Assembly: GCA_945875585.1 (NCBI GenBank)
Contig: CAMCLK010000050.1
Span: 1-35,911, forward strand
Direction of reading: 5' to 3'
Length of the DNA stretch: 35,911 nucleotides
Origin: Candidatus Kuenenia stuttgartensis
GTDB lineage: Bacteria; Planctomycetota; Planctomycetia; Gemmatales; Gemmataceae
Shown: positions 6,460-15,547 of the stretch, piece after piece
Numbering within the stretch: position 1 is the first letter of the stretch
Layout of the letters: every line of letters starts with the position of its first letter
The notes under the pieces: model-generated
Databases searched by the model: none
The model's input: only the letters and a program-made list of their open reading frames with translations
What the model was told of the DNA's origin: nothing
Position numbers and translations under genes: made by a program

Positions 6460-8709
6460 ATGAGCGGGGAGCAATTGGACCTACTGTTGGATGCGCGCTT
6501 GCGCCTGACGGATAGGTCTGGACGCTCGAGTGACTACCAGATCGACTGCCGTGGATGGATTCTGGGCAGTGCGCCCGGTTGCGATTTGCGGCTCGATCAG
6601 TCGGCACCCCCCGTCTGGGTTTTATTGGTGCCGTGTCAGGGCGGTATCTTGGTGCGTAAACTGGCGCCTTTGGTTCGTGTCGAGGTGAATGGTGAATTGT
6701 GGCAGTCGGGAATCGTGTCTTATCCAGTTCAAGTTCGGCTTGGTGATTTAACCCTTGAATTGACGGGATTAAACGATCCGGCTTTGCCGGAACCGCTCCA
6801 TTCTGCTGCAGAAGACCGGCCAGAACGTTGGTTCCGCAAGGCGCGCCATCTGCTGCGCCTGATGCGGGGTTTCGTTTCAGGGGGAGGCGCAGTTGCCCCT
6901 GTTCCGTTGAGTGAAGAACATACTGTCCCATCCATGTCTCCCGCGCTGGAAACAGCATGGCAAATGCTAAGGGTTGCTCAGGAGCAGCACAGAGACGATT
7001 TGGTGCGACTTGAGCGCGAACGGGCGCTCGTTGCTTCACGCTGGGCGGAGATCGAACGCGACAGGGTGGAGCGTGAAACGGCCAGACTTCAGCATCATCA
7101 ACGAACAGAAGATCTAGAGGCGCGCGATCATGCTGTGACTGTGCGCGAAGCGGCAGTGGCTCGTTCCGAACAGGAACTGTTCCAGTCGCATTTGAGCCAG
7201 CAGCAGGAATTGCTAGATCTGCGCCAGCAGCGTTTGGATCTGGAAAGCGCGCAGAACGATCTGGAAAAGAAGCGTTTGGATCTGGAAGCGCGTGAATTGG
7301 AGTTGGCTGCCCGACAAGCAATCATTCACGTTCCAGCCGTTGTGCCACCGGTGGAATTTGTATCTGTTGTGGAAGAAGCCAAGCCGGATCCAGTTGTCCT
7401 ATCAGAATTGGTGGTTGAGCCTGCTGCGCCAATATCGCATCAACCTGTTGTGATTGAGAAGCCTGTCGCCAAGGCGCAAGTTATTCCGGCCATTCCTGAA
7501 GCGTGGTGGCCCGCTAACGAAAACATTCCCATCGCCCCTGAGCCGGTTGAAATCGAGCGGCCCGATCCGGGTAATGAGGCTGTGGAGTCAGGGCCGTCGG
7601 AAATTATTTCTGTGATGCGCTCCCTGTTGCCGGAATCTGACAAGAAAATTGCGCGTCAGTTGCCTGAATGGCTTCAGGAATGGTGCAGACTTGGTTTCAG
7701 TGCGGCAGCGCGCGCCCGTGCCGGCCAATCGGTTGGCCCAGCACTTTGGGAAGCTACTGGCCGAATCGACGATTCGGATGCGGCATTGAGCCGGGTGCTT
7801 TTGAACGAGGGATTAGCGGTTTCAACCGACTTGGAGCGATTGCTTGCGGCAGCCCGTTTGGAACGCAGGCCGTTACGTTCGATTCTGTTAGGCGATGGCG
7901 TGTTGACCAAGTATCAGTTGGCTCAGCTTGAATCCGGGAACATGGCTGGACTGGTCATAGGACCAGTTGCTGTGCTCGACCGACTGCCCAGTGGCCCTCG
8001 CGAAGAGCTGTTTTCTGTTTACGATCCACGCCGTGGTGCCGAAGGGATGCTGCATCACCTCGCGGAAGCTGAAATGTCTGACGCGGCGCGGCCAGATGAA
8101 TACACGCAACGCGCTTTGGCGGTTGCCGCCATTGAATCGGAAAATCTTCAGGCCACGTGGGAAGTTTTCGAAATCGATGGCAGGCCCGCTGTCCTGCGTG
8201 AAGCCCTTGTGGGATGTGGATCAGACAGTTGGTCGGCTTTGGCAGCTGTGCCAGGGGTCTGGTATCGCCTCGTGCTTCAGGCAACATTGGGCCTGCGCGA
8301 CCTTCATGCATCAGGGCTTACTCATGGCAGGGTTGATGCCAGCCATGTGCTGCTGGCTCCCACAGGTTTGGTAAAGCTACTTGACCCAGCAGTGCCTTCT
8401 TGGATTTTCGGTTCTCAGATGGATGACGATCCTGCTGCCGACCTGAAATCGTTGGCCCGGTTGGCTCGTACATGGTTGGTGGATGAAAACAGATCCGGGC
8501 CTAAGCCCAAACCGCTGCCTCCCTTGTTGCTGACCATTCTTGACAGGCTCGAATCGCTATCGGGGCCAGCCATTGCCACAGCCGTGGATCTTGCTTCCGA
8601 ACTCGATCATGCAGGCACCCAAGTTCCTGGGAATGCAGCAGCATGGCAACGATTTTTAGCAGAAATCCGCCGTGACACAGGGACCGAGCTTGCGTCGTTC
8701 TCCGCCTGA
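6460..8709 (+). CDS. FHA-like / coiled-coil / pseudokinase protein
   Basis: 749 residues. The ATG at 6460 follows AGGAATTGATTC. N-terminus (about 25-103) reads as an FHA fold (WILGSAPGCDLRLD .. GGILVRKL .. VEVNGELW .. VRLGDLTLEL) but lacks the phosphothreonine-contacting SxxH (PPVWVL stands there). Residues about 165-285 are a heptad-rich charged coiled coil (LERERALVAS .. LDLRQQRLDLESAQNDLEKKRLDL). A Pro/Val linker follows, to about 400. The C-terminal part resembles planctomycete Ser/Thr kinases, including the pre-domain pattern LTKYQLAQLESGNMAGLVIGP. Catalytic motifs are lost: the glycine loop is DRLPSGPREELF, HRDLKPxN has become HGRVDASHV (H622-V630), and DFG has become DPA (642-644). It is probably a non-catalytic scaffold or allosteric protein. 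No membrane segment seen. Partners unknown. Confidence 0.85.
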   Translation: MSGEQLDLLLDARLRLTDRSGRSSDYQIDCRGWILGSAPGCDLRLDQSAPPVWVLLVPCQGGILVRKLAPLVRVEVNGELWQSGIVSYPVQVRLGDLTLELTGLNDPALPEPLHSAAEDRPERWFRKARHLLRLMRGFVSGGGAVAPVPLSEEHTVPSMSPALETAWQMLRVAQEQHRDDLVRLERERALVASRWAEIERDRVERETARLQHHQRTEDLEARDHAVTVREAAVARSEQELFQSHLSQQQELLDLRQQRLDLESAQNDLEKKRLDLEARELELAARQAIIHVPAVVPPVEFVSVVEEAKPDPVVLSELVVEPAAPISHQPVVIEKPVAKAQVIPAIPEAWWPANENIPIAPEPVEIERPDPGNEAVESGPSEIISVMRSLLPESDKKIARQLPEWLQEWCRLGFSAAARARAGQSVGPALWEATGRIDDSDAALSRVLLNEGLAVSTDLERLLAAARLERRPLRSILLGDGVLTKYQLAQLESGNMAGLVIGPVAVLDRLPSGPREELFSVYDPRRGAEGMLHHLAEAEMSDAARPDEYTQRALAVAAIESENLQATWEVFEIDGRPAVLREALVGCGSDSWSALAAVPGVWYRLVLQATLGLRDLHASGLTHGRVDASHVLLAPTGLVKLLDPAVPSWIFGSQMDDDPAADLKSLARLARTWLVDENRSGPKPKPLPPLLLTILDRLESLSGPAIATAVDLASELDHAGTQVPGNAAAWQRFLAEIRRDTGTELASFSA

Positions 8710-8810
8710 CATCAATCACTTCCGACACCAAAAGACTGAACCTTGCAAGGCAGGGTCGTTGCTGTGATCATCAAGCCTTCCGGGAGACTGGCTTGCAGAG
8801 GAACTGATTC

Positions 8811-10700
8811 ATGAGCAGTCGCGGTGTTTTTGGAATCTTGGTTCTGGTCCTGCAGGTTCATTCTGCTATGGGGCAGGCGCCACCACCTGCGCCAACGGAT
8901 GCCCAGCGGAACATCAAAGATCATGTGCGATCTCACTACACCAAGTTCGAATTCCGGATTCCGATGCGTGACGGGGCCCGGCTTTTCACCGCGGTTTATG
9001 TTCCGAAAGACGACTCACAGAACCATCCTTTGCTGTTGAGTCGCACTCCATACAGCGTTGCGCCTTACGGGGTTGACAACTACCGGGAAAAACTGGGCCC
9101 TTCCGAGTTTTTTCAAAAATCGGGTTACATCTTTGTGTACCAGGATGTCCGGGGAAGGTGGATGTCGGAAGGGTCGTTTGTGAATGTTCGACCGCACCAA
9201 GCGAATAAGAAACAGCATCAGATCGACGAAAGCACGGATACATACGACACCATCGACTGGTTGCTGAAAAACATACCCGGGCACAACGGCAAAGCTGGGA
9301 TGTCTGGAATTTCATACCCAGGATTTTATACGGCTGCGGGCATGATTGATGCCCATCCGGCGCTGAAAGCCTGCAGCCCGCAAGCACCGGTGATCGACTG
9401 GTTTGTTGGTGACGATTTCCATCACAACGGTTGCTTCTTTTTGCCGCACGCTTTCAACTTCATGGCTGGCTTTGGCAAGGAACGCCCCTACCCGGACCGC
9501 AAATTTGGCCGAACCCCTTTCGACCACGACACTCCAGACGGTTACCAATTTTTTCTCGATATGGGCCCACTGGCACAGGCGGACAACAAGTACCTGAAGG
9601 GCGGCATCTCGTTCTGGAATGAGATGATGCGGCATGGAACTTACGACGAATTGTGGAAGCAGATGAATATACGCCCTCATTTGAAGGGAATTAAGCCAGC
9701 GGTCATGACGGTGGGTGGCTGGTTTGATGCGGAAAATCTATTTGGGGCATTGAACTGTTACCAGTCGATCGAAAAGCAAAGCCCAGGGGCCAACAATGTT
9801 CTTGTGATGGGGCCATGGGATCATGGTGGATGGTCGCGAGGAACCGGCGATTCCCTTGGCAATGCCCGATTTGGATCGAAAACAGCGGAATACTATCGCG
9901 AAAAGATCGAGTTTCCCTTTTTTGAGCATCACCTCAAAGGCTCTGCTCCGTTATCCGCCAGCGAGGCTCATGTTTTCGAGACGGGAACCAATATCTGGCG
10001 GAAATACGATTCATGGCCACCTCGATCGGTTCGCGAGCAACACTTTCAGTTTCAGGAGCGAGGGGGACTGGCTCAGGAAACCCCAAAGATCGCAGGCAAC
10101 GACTCGTTTCTATCTGACCCGGCCAAGCCTGTGCCGTTCATGGAGCGTACGACAACAAAAATGGATTACGAATACATGACAGCCGATCAGCGCCATGCCG
10201 CCCGCCGTCCCGATGTGCTTGTGTATCAGACCCCTGTTCTTACCGAAGATCTTTCGCTGGCAGGCCCGGTGGAAGTCGATCTTTGGGTCAGCACAACCGG
10301 AACGGATGCCGATTGGGTCGTTAAATTGGTAGACCAGTTCCCCGCGGATTATCCTGATCTGGATCCCAACCCGTCCGGGGTTAGAATGGGTAATTATCAG
10401 ATGCTTATTAGGGGCGAGCCTTTTCGAGGCAAATTCCGTGAAAGCTTCAGCAAGCCTGTTCCATTTGAACCGGGCAAAGTTACCCGTGTTCGCTTCACCA
10501 TGCCCGATGTTTGCCACACGTTTCGTTCGGGTCACAGAATGATGATTCAGATTCAATCCAGTTGGTTTCCACTGGTGGACCGGAACCCGCAGAAATTCTG
10601 TGATATTTACAGCGCAGACGAGTCCGATTTTACCAAACAAACACATGCGGTTCACCGGGGCCCTGATACCCCCAGCGGTATCAAGGTGCGCGTTCGCTGA
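8811..10700 (+). CDS. Secreted CocE/NonD-family (peptidase S15-like) serine hydrolase
   Basis: 629 residues. The ATG at 8811 sits behind AGGAACTGATTC. A signal peptide ends near GQAPP (residues 1-22). The alpha/beta-hydrolase core opens with FRIPMRDGARLFTAVYVP (48-65). The nucleophile elbow is GISYPG (S168), the acid is D306 in GGWFDAEN, and the base is H338 in GPWDHGGW: the complete triad of the X-Pro dipeptidyl-peptidase/cocaine-esterase family. The C-terminal half (from about 460) carries the jelly-roll domain typical of the family (LVYQTPVLTEDLSLAGPVEVDLWVS begins it). Substrate cannot be read from sequence; family members cleave X-Pro peptides, acyl esters or glutaryl amides. The 3' end overlaps the convergent phosphoesterase gene by 20 bp. 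Confidence 0.92.
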   Translation: MSSRGVFGILVLVLQVHSAMGQAPPPAPTDAQRNIKDHVRSHYTKFEFRIPMRDGARLFTAVYVPKDDSQNHPLLLSRTPYSVAPYGVDNYREKLGPSEFFQKSGYIFVYQDVRGRWMSEGSFVNVRPHQANKKQHQIDESTDTYDTIDWLLKNIPGHNGKAGMSGISYPGFYTAAGMIDAHPALKACSPQAPVIDWFVGDDFHHNGCFFLPHAFNFMAGFGKERPYPDRKFGRTPFDHDTPDGYQFFLDMGPLAQADNKYLKGGISFWNEMMRHGTYDELWKQMNIRPHLKGIKPAVMTVGGWFDAENLFGALNCYQSIEKQSPGANNVLVMGPWDHGGWSRGTGDSLGNARFGSKTAEYYREKIEFPFFEHHLKGSAPLSASEAHVFETGTNIWRKYDSWPPRSVREQHFQFQERGGLAQETPKIAGNDSFLSDPAKPVPFMERTTTKMDYEYMTADQRHAARRPDVLVYQTPVLTEDLSLAGPVEVDLWVSTTGTDADWVVKLVDQFPADYPDLDPNPSGVRMGNYQMLIRGEPFRGKFRESFSKPVPFEPGKVTRVRFTMPDVCHTFRSGHRMMIQIQSSWFPLVDRNPQKFCDIYSADESDFTKQTHAVHRGPDTPSGIKVRVR

Positions 10701-11463
10701 ATGGCTCGATCGATCGAGCCAAACCGGTGGATGGATCGGCCTCCACAATGGTCCCGTGCAGCCGCATGTCGCCCGTGGCCAATGGCCATGGTTCTGTCAT
10801 ACCTGTGCGAGCCGATCGCATCACGGCTTCGGTTTGCCTTCCAAGCACACCGTCGTGCGGCCCGCACATGCCTATGTCTGTTTGGAACGCCGTCCCTTTG
10901 GGCATGATGCACGCGTCAGCGGTTGGCACATGCGTGTGGGTTCCCAAGGCCATGGCGACTTTACCATCTAGGTGGCGCGCCAACAGTTGTTTTTCAGCAG
11001 TGGCTTCGGCATGCAGATCCACCAACACAACGTCAGCCAAAGGTTGAAGCTGCTGGAGAAGACGATCTATGGCTTCGATGGGGCATTCGGCTGGTTTCAT
11101 GAACGTTCTGCCAAGCACAGTAAATGCAGCCAAGCGAACTCCGGACGGCAGTGTGACCAGTGCAAAGTTGCGGCCGGGGCATTGAGGAGCCAGATTGGCC
11201 GGGCGGCAGATGCGTGGATCAGATTCAAGGATAGGTACAATTTCACGTTTGCGCAGCGCGTGATCGCCAAGGGTGATGAGGTCTATTCCTGCAAGTGTTA
11301 GTGCCCGGAACTGTGAGGGCACCAAACCAGAGCCTGCTGCGGCATTTTCGGCATTTACCACGATGGCATCAAGTTGATGGGTTGCGCGCAGCACCTTGGC
11401 TCTGCAAACCACGAGATCGATTGCGGCCCCTCCAACCACATCGCCCAAAAATAGGATCCGCAC
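10681..11463 (-). CDS. YmdB/TIGR00282-type metallophosphoesterase
   Basis: 260 residues using GTG at 11463, which gives MRILFLGDVVG, the usual family start, with GGAGAG 8 nt upstream; an upstream TTG at 11490 would add nine residues. Metal-site residues in order: D8 (LGDVVG), E39-N40 (NAENAAAGSGL), D67-H68 (TLGDHAL), H151 (VDLHAEAT), H176 and H178 (GTHTHVPTAD). Known members are dinuclear-metal 2',3'-cyclic nucleotide phosphodiesterases that affect RNA turnover and biofilm choices in Firmicutes. The residue that is normally Asn in GNH is Asp here. The gene is convergent with and overlaps the hydrolase gene. It shares a 127-bp divergent intergenic region with the PPC-protein gene. Confidence 0.9.
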   Translation of the reverse strand: MRILFLGDVVGGAAIDLVVCRAKVLRATHQLDAIVVNAENAAAGSGLVPSQFRALTLAGIDLITLGDHALRKREIVPILESDPRICRPANLAPQCPGRNFALVTLPSGVRLAAFTVLGRTFMKPAECPIEAIDRLLQQLQPLADVVLVDLHAEATAEKQLLARHLDGKVAMALGTHTHVPTADACIMPKGTAFQTDIGMCGPHDGVLGRQTEAVMRSARTGMTEPWPLATGDMRLHGTIVEADPSTGLARSIEPFSERAP

Positions 11464-11590
11464 CGGTCTGTCTCTCCATGCTTGATCCAACAGGGGAATG
11501 CCATTACGCTGATGATACGGGATTCGTCCCGACCCCGCCTGCCCGCCACTGTTTCATTCGTCATTGGTACGGATTGAGGACTTTCCCACC

Positions 11591-14098
11591 ATGCCCTTCA
11601 AGCGCATGTCTCTGTTTCAAGGACTTTTGCTGCTGGCTGGTGTGGTAATGGCCGCATTGCCTGTTCAGGGCCAGGTTCCGGATTCCGCCACACCTGCGCC
11701 ATTTTTGGCGACCATCACTCCGTGTGGGGGCAAACGTGGCACCACGGTTGAGGTGACTTTCGCGGGGTCGGACCTCGAAGAACCGAAAGCCTTGCTGTTC
11801 GATCACCCGGGCTTGGTCGCCACGCCTGTGGTGGTGCCTGCTCCTCCACCCATGGCTGGCAAGCCACCAGTTCCTGCCCCGCCAGTCACTAAATTTCAGG
11901 TGAAGATTGCCGGCGATGTTCCCGTGGGGCTTCACGACGTGCGCATTGTGGGCCGTTGGGGGGTAAGTCAGCCGCGCATGTTTGCCGTGGGCAATTTGGC
12001 CGAGGTAGCCGAAAAGGAACCCAACAACGACGTACCCGAAGCCCAACGGATTGAGGTCGATACCACCGTTAATGGCGTTATTTCAGCCGGAACCGACGTC
12101 GATTACGTGGTGTTCAAGGGAACGCGTGGTCAAAAAATATATGCGGCGTGCATGGCGTCTAGTATCGATAGCCGGCTAAATCCGCTTTTGGAACTCTACG
12201 ATATCCGTGGTAGAATCGTGGCTTCCGCCCGTCCATTGTCTGAAACTGAAACCTCGCTGCGCGCTGAATTGCCAGCCGATGGCGATTACCACATCCGTGT
12301 GGCATCGTTCACCTATCAGCGTGGTGGCCCCAATCACTTCTACCGGCTCAACGTGACCACCACACCTTGGGTTGAAATGCTGCTACCCCCTGCAGTCGGC
12401 CCCGCCGGTGGCACAGTCACTCCGGTAGGACCGGATGGCCCTCTTCCTGCGGTAGCCGTCAAAGTTGCGCCAGAGGTTTATTCTCAGGAAATTCCCAGAG
12501 GGTTCACTTACCATGCCGCTTCGCGCTTGCGCCTTCCACTATTCGTTCCGGCTGAGGTTGGATCAGGTCCTTTGCCCCCAGCTATTCTCGGAGTAACCGC
12601 GCTTGGCATTGTTCCAGAAAAAGAACCCAACGACCTGCCTGTTTCAGCGCAGGAGGTTGCACCGGAAACAGACACCTTTGGAACTATCGGCAAACGTGGA
12701 GACATTGACTGGTACCGCTTCAAGCTGAAAAAAGGCCAGACCGTTGTGCTGACTCCGTTGGGCGACGCCATCGGTTCCTTGGCGGACCTGACTTTATCTG
12801 TCCGCCTTGGTGCTGAAGGTGGCGATATCGTTGACCTAGATGACCTGCCAGCGGGCGGCCCCGTACCCCGATTGCTGACCCGGCACGACGATCCACCTGC
12901 ATACACAATGACCGCCGCTGCTGATGGTGAGTATTTCGTTCGCGTTGGCAGTCGTATTTCAGAAACGTCATGGGGGGCGCGCCACTACTACCGCCTGCAA
13001 ATCGCCGCGCCACGGCCGCGTTTTTCTGCTGTGGCGTTGGTAGGTGACCTCTATAGGCCCACTGGCCTGTTGGTTCCTCGCGGTGGAGTGGGGACGTTAG
13101 TGGCGGGAGTATTCCGCGACGATGGATTCGCAGGTGAAGTAACCATTGTGGCTGAAGGCCTGCCAGCTTCTGTTACGGCCATGCCTTTGGTTCTCGCAGC
13201 CGGTGAAACCAGCGGTCGCATGGTGTTTCAGGCGCAGCCACAGGCACCGGCCGATCCGGTCGTGATCCGGCTCGTGGCGCGCGGCACCATCAATGGCCAA
13301 GCAGTCACCCGTCCGGTTGTGCCAACGGGCTATGTTTGGCCTGTTTCGGCAAACAATACCAATATTGTCCCCCCGGCGCGGGCGCATCAGACCTTGGTAT
13401 TGGCGTGCGTGGATCCGGCTCCAATCAGTCTGGTTGCCGTACTGGACAAGCCCGGCATCATTCAGGGAGACAAAGGTCAGTTGAAGGTGGCTGTGAAGCG
13501 CGTTGTGCCCGAGGCTAAAGTTCCTGTCAACATTCAGACCATAGATCTGCCGGCGAATTTTGTGAACAACAACCAGCCAGTGGTTGTGGCTCCTGAAGCA
13601 GCGGAAGGCATTCTGAATATCACCGTTCCTGCCACCATGTCTCCCGGCCCGCAGGTCTTGATGGTGCGGGGGCAAGCGGCTGTGCCGTTCGCCAAAGACC
13701 CCATGGCCAAGCAGAAACCTGCCACATCCAACGTTGTCTGGGCCATGCCAGTGGTTTTACAGGTACTTCCCAAAGCCCTTGCCACAGTGGCATTATCGGC
13801 GCCGCAAATTCCTGTGAAAGCCGGTCAATCTGCCGAATTGGTAGTGAAAGTCACTCGCCTCCACGGTTTTGGCGGTCCGTTTCAAGTTGATGTTGTTGTT
13901 CCGCCTGCTGCCATGGGCGTGCAGGTTGGCCCGGGGGTTTGTCCACCCGGAGCAACGGAATTCAAAGTGCCGGTGCGTGCCCTGCCAGATGCCAAACCGG
14001 GTGCTCGCAACGATATTGTCGTACGCCTGACGGGAACTTGGCCGGGTGGCCAACCCATTCCCGTAGAAATCAAGTTTGGCGTGGTGGTGAATCCCTAA
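11591..14098 (+). CDS. Secreted protein with two PPC (pre-peptidase C-terminal) domains
   Basis: 835 residues. The ATG at 11591 has GAGGA 10 nt upstream; a longer TTG-initiated frame exists but puts residues before the signal peptide (MPFKRMSLFQGLLLLAGVVM..ALPVQG). After it comes a short beta domain typical of planctomycete PPC proteins (ITPCGGKRGTTVEVTFAGSD). PPC domain 1 lies at about 140-260 (EKEPNNDVPEAQRI .. DVDYVVFKGTRGQKI .. DGDYHIRV). PPC domain 2 lies at about 343-470 (EKEPNDLPVSAQEV .. GDIDWYRFKLKKGQTV .. DGEYFVRVGS). The rest is beta-rich, Ig-like sequence to the C-terminus. No catalytic domain seen; PPC domains usually accompany secreted enzymes and binding proteins. The next gene starts 41 bp downstream, so the two are probably co-transcribed. 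Confidence 0.88.
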   Translation: MPFKRMSLFQGLLLLAGVVMAALPVQGQVPDSATPAPFLATITPCGGKRGTTVEVTFAGSDLEEPKALLFDHPGLVATPVVVPAPPPMAGKPPVPAPPVTKFQVKIAGDVPVGLHDVRIVGRWGVSQPRMFAVGNLAEVAEKEPNNDVPEAQRIEVDTTVNGVISAGTDVDYVVFKGTRGQKIYAACMASSIDSRLNPLLELYDIRGRIVASARPLSETETSLRAELPADGDYHIRVASFTYQRGGPNHFYRLNVTTTPWVEMLLPPAVGPAGGTVTPVGPDGPLPAVAVKVAPEVYSQEIPRGFTYHAASRLRLPLFVPAEVGSGPLPPAILGVTALGIVPEKEPNDLPVSAQEVAPETDTFGTIGKRGDIDWYRFKLKKGQTVVLTPLGDAIGSLADLTLSVRLGAEGGDIVDLDDLPAGGPVPRLLTRHDDPPAYTMTAAADGEYFVRVGSRISETSWGARHYYRLQIAAPRPRFSAVALVGDLYRPTGLLVPRGGVGTLVAGVFRDDGFAGEVTIVAEGLPASVTAMPLVLAAGETSGRMVFQAQPQAPADPVVIRLVARGTINGQAVTRPVVPTGYVWPVSANNTNIVPPARAHQTLVLACVDPAPISLVAVLDKPGIIQGDKGQLKVAVKRVVPEAKVPVNIQTIDLPANFVNNNQPVVVAPEAAEGILNITVPATMSPGPQVLMVRGQAAVPFAKDPMAKQKPATSNVVWAMPVVLQVLPKALATVALSAPQIPVKAGQSAELVVKVTRLHGFGGPFQVDVVVPPAAMGVQVGPGVCPPGATEFKVPVRALPDAKPGARNDIVVRLTGTWPGGQPIPVEIKFGVVVNP

Positions 14099-14139
14099 CG
14101 CTTTGTGCGGTTCAAGAGTCAGTCGCTGGAGATACAAAG

Positions 14140-15540
14140 ATGAATGGCTGCATGATTTCCTTGTTGGTGGCTTTCGGGCTGGCGGTACCTGCCGCAGATC
14201 CGCCCGCGGCGGCACCAGTGGGTGTACCACCCATAAAAATTGTTGCTCTTAATCGCAAGGAACCAGTTCTTTATGACAAAGACATCGAGCCAATTTTTGT
14301 GAATAAATGCGCTTTTTGTCATTCCGGGAACATCAAGGAAGGCAAACTGGATATGGCCACTCACGAAACGCTGATGAAGGGAGGGAAGAAAGGCCCTTCC
14401 ATTATTCCTGGAAAAGCGGACGAAAGCATTCTCTACAAGCTTTCAGCCAAAGTGATGCGTCCTGCCATGCCGCCCAAAAGCGAAGACCCTCTTACTCCAG
14501 AGGAACTTGCTCTCATCAAGCTTTGGATTGATCAAGGCGCGAAGGCCCCATCTGCTGCCCGAATCCGGCCCAAGATTGTTTTGACACCGCCGCCTTCCTC
14601 GGTACACCCGGTTCGTGCTCTTGCATTCAGTCCGGACAAAGGAACATTGGCGATCGCGCGGGGTAATCAGGTGCTGCTCCACGATGCGGCATCGGCGGTA
14701 TTCCTTCGTGCCTTCACAGATCCGGCGCTGAAAACAGCCGATGGCAAGCCTGTTGTTGCCGCCCATATCGGTTTGGTGGAGTCGATGGCGATCAGTCCAG
14801 ATGGCCGTTATCTGGCCACTGGGTCGTTTCAGGAACTCATTCTGTGGGATTTTCGAACCGGACGCATTGTGCGTAAGGTCGCGCCATTCACAGACCGCGT
14901 GGTTGCCCTTGCGTTCAGCCCTGATGGCAAGTTGCTGGTAGCAGCAGGTGGCGCCCCAACCGAGGACGGTGAAGTCCGCCTGCTGGAAGTGGCTACGGGC
15001 AAAGCTTTATTCGACCTCAAGAGCCCGCACAGCGATACGGTTTTTGGCGTGGCTTTCTCGGCGGATGGGAAAATGCTTGCGACCTGCGGCGCGGACAAGT
15101 TTGTCAAAACTTGGGAAATCCCTTCCGGCAAGGCGCTCAAGTCGTTTGAGGGGCACACCCACCATGTTCTCGATGTGAGCTGGAAGGCCGACGGTAAAAC
15201 ACTGGCCAGTGCTGGTGCCGACGGCGTGATCAAAATCTGGAACTTCGAGGCGGGAGAACAGGCTAGAACGTTGGCAGGGCATACCAAACAGGTCAGCCGT
15301 GTTGCATTTGTTGGCACCACACCCAATATCGCTACTTGCTCGGGTGATCTTACGGTTCGGGTATGGAATGCGGACAACGGTGGCGCTCAGCGTACCCTGA
15401 CCGGATTTCCAGACTACCTGCATGCCTTGGCTGTCACGGCAGATGGCACATTGTTGGCCGCTGCTGGCGAAGACGGTGCCGTTCGAATTTATGTGGGTAC
15501 TGCCGCACAGCCCACCAAGGTCATTCCTGTTCCCCAATGA
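14140..15540 (+). CDS. Secreted planctomycete cytochrome c (PSCyt1-like) fused to a WD40 propeller
   Basis: 466 residues from ATG 14140, preceded by GGAG at 14128-14131; an upstream extension of the frame overlaps the PPC gene and is not protein-like. Signal peptide at about 1-20. A cytochrome-c-like domain (about 45-135) has one heme motif, CAFCH (57-61), a likely axial Met at M110 (MRPAMPP) and the closing helix LIKLWIDQGA. This matches the planctomycete cytochrome C family. Seven WD40 repeats follow, from about 150 to the end (for example ALAFSPDGKLLVAAG, VAFSADGKMLATCGADKFVKTW, LASAGADGVIKIWN), enough for one seven-bladed propeller. Such fusions are frequent in planctomycete secretomes with PPC proteins; their electron partner or substrate is generally unknown. 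The stop is 7 bp from the stop of the convergent metallopeptidase gene. Confidence 0.92.
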   Translation: MNGCMISLLVAFGLAVPAADPPAAAPVGVPPIKIVALNRKEPVLYDKDIEPIFVNKCAFCHSGNIKEGKLDMATHETLMKGGKKGPSIIPGKADESILYKLSAKVMRPAMPPKSEDPLTPEELALIKLWIDQGAKAPSAARIRPKIVLTPPPSSVHPVRALAFSPDKGTLAIARGNQVLLHDAASAVFLRAFTDPALKTADGKPVVAAHIGLVESMAISPDGRYLATGSFQELILWDFRTGRIVRKVAPFTDRVVALAFSPDGKLLVAAGGAPTEDGEVRLLEVATGKALFDLKSPHSDTVFGVAFSADGKMLATCGADKFVKTWEIPSGKALKSFEGHTHHVLDVSWKADGKTLASAGADGVIKIWNFEAGEQARTLAGHTKQVSRVAFVGTTPNIATCSGDLTVRVWNADNGGAQRTLTGFPDYLHALAVTADGTLLAAAGEDGAVRIYVGTAAQPTKVIPVPQ

Positions 15541-15547
15541 CCCTTGG

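Noticed and set aside
6458..7321. 287-codon minus-strand frame
   Set aside because: Lies opposite the FHA/coiled-coil gene, has Pro/Arg-rich shadow composition and no domain.
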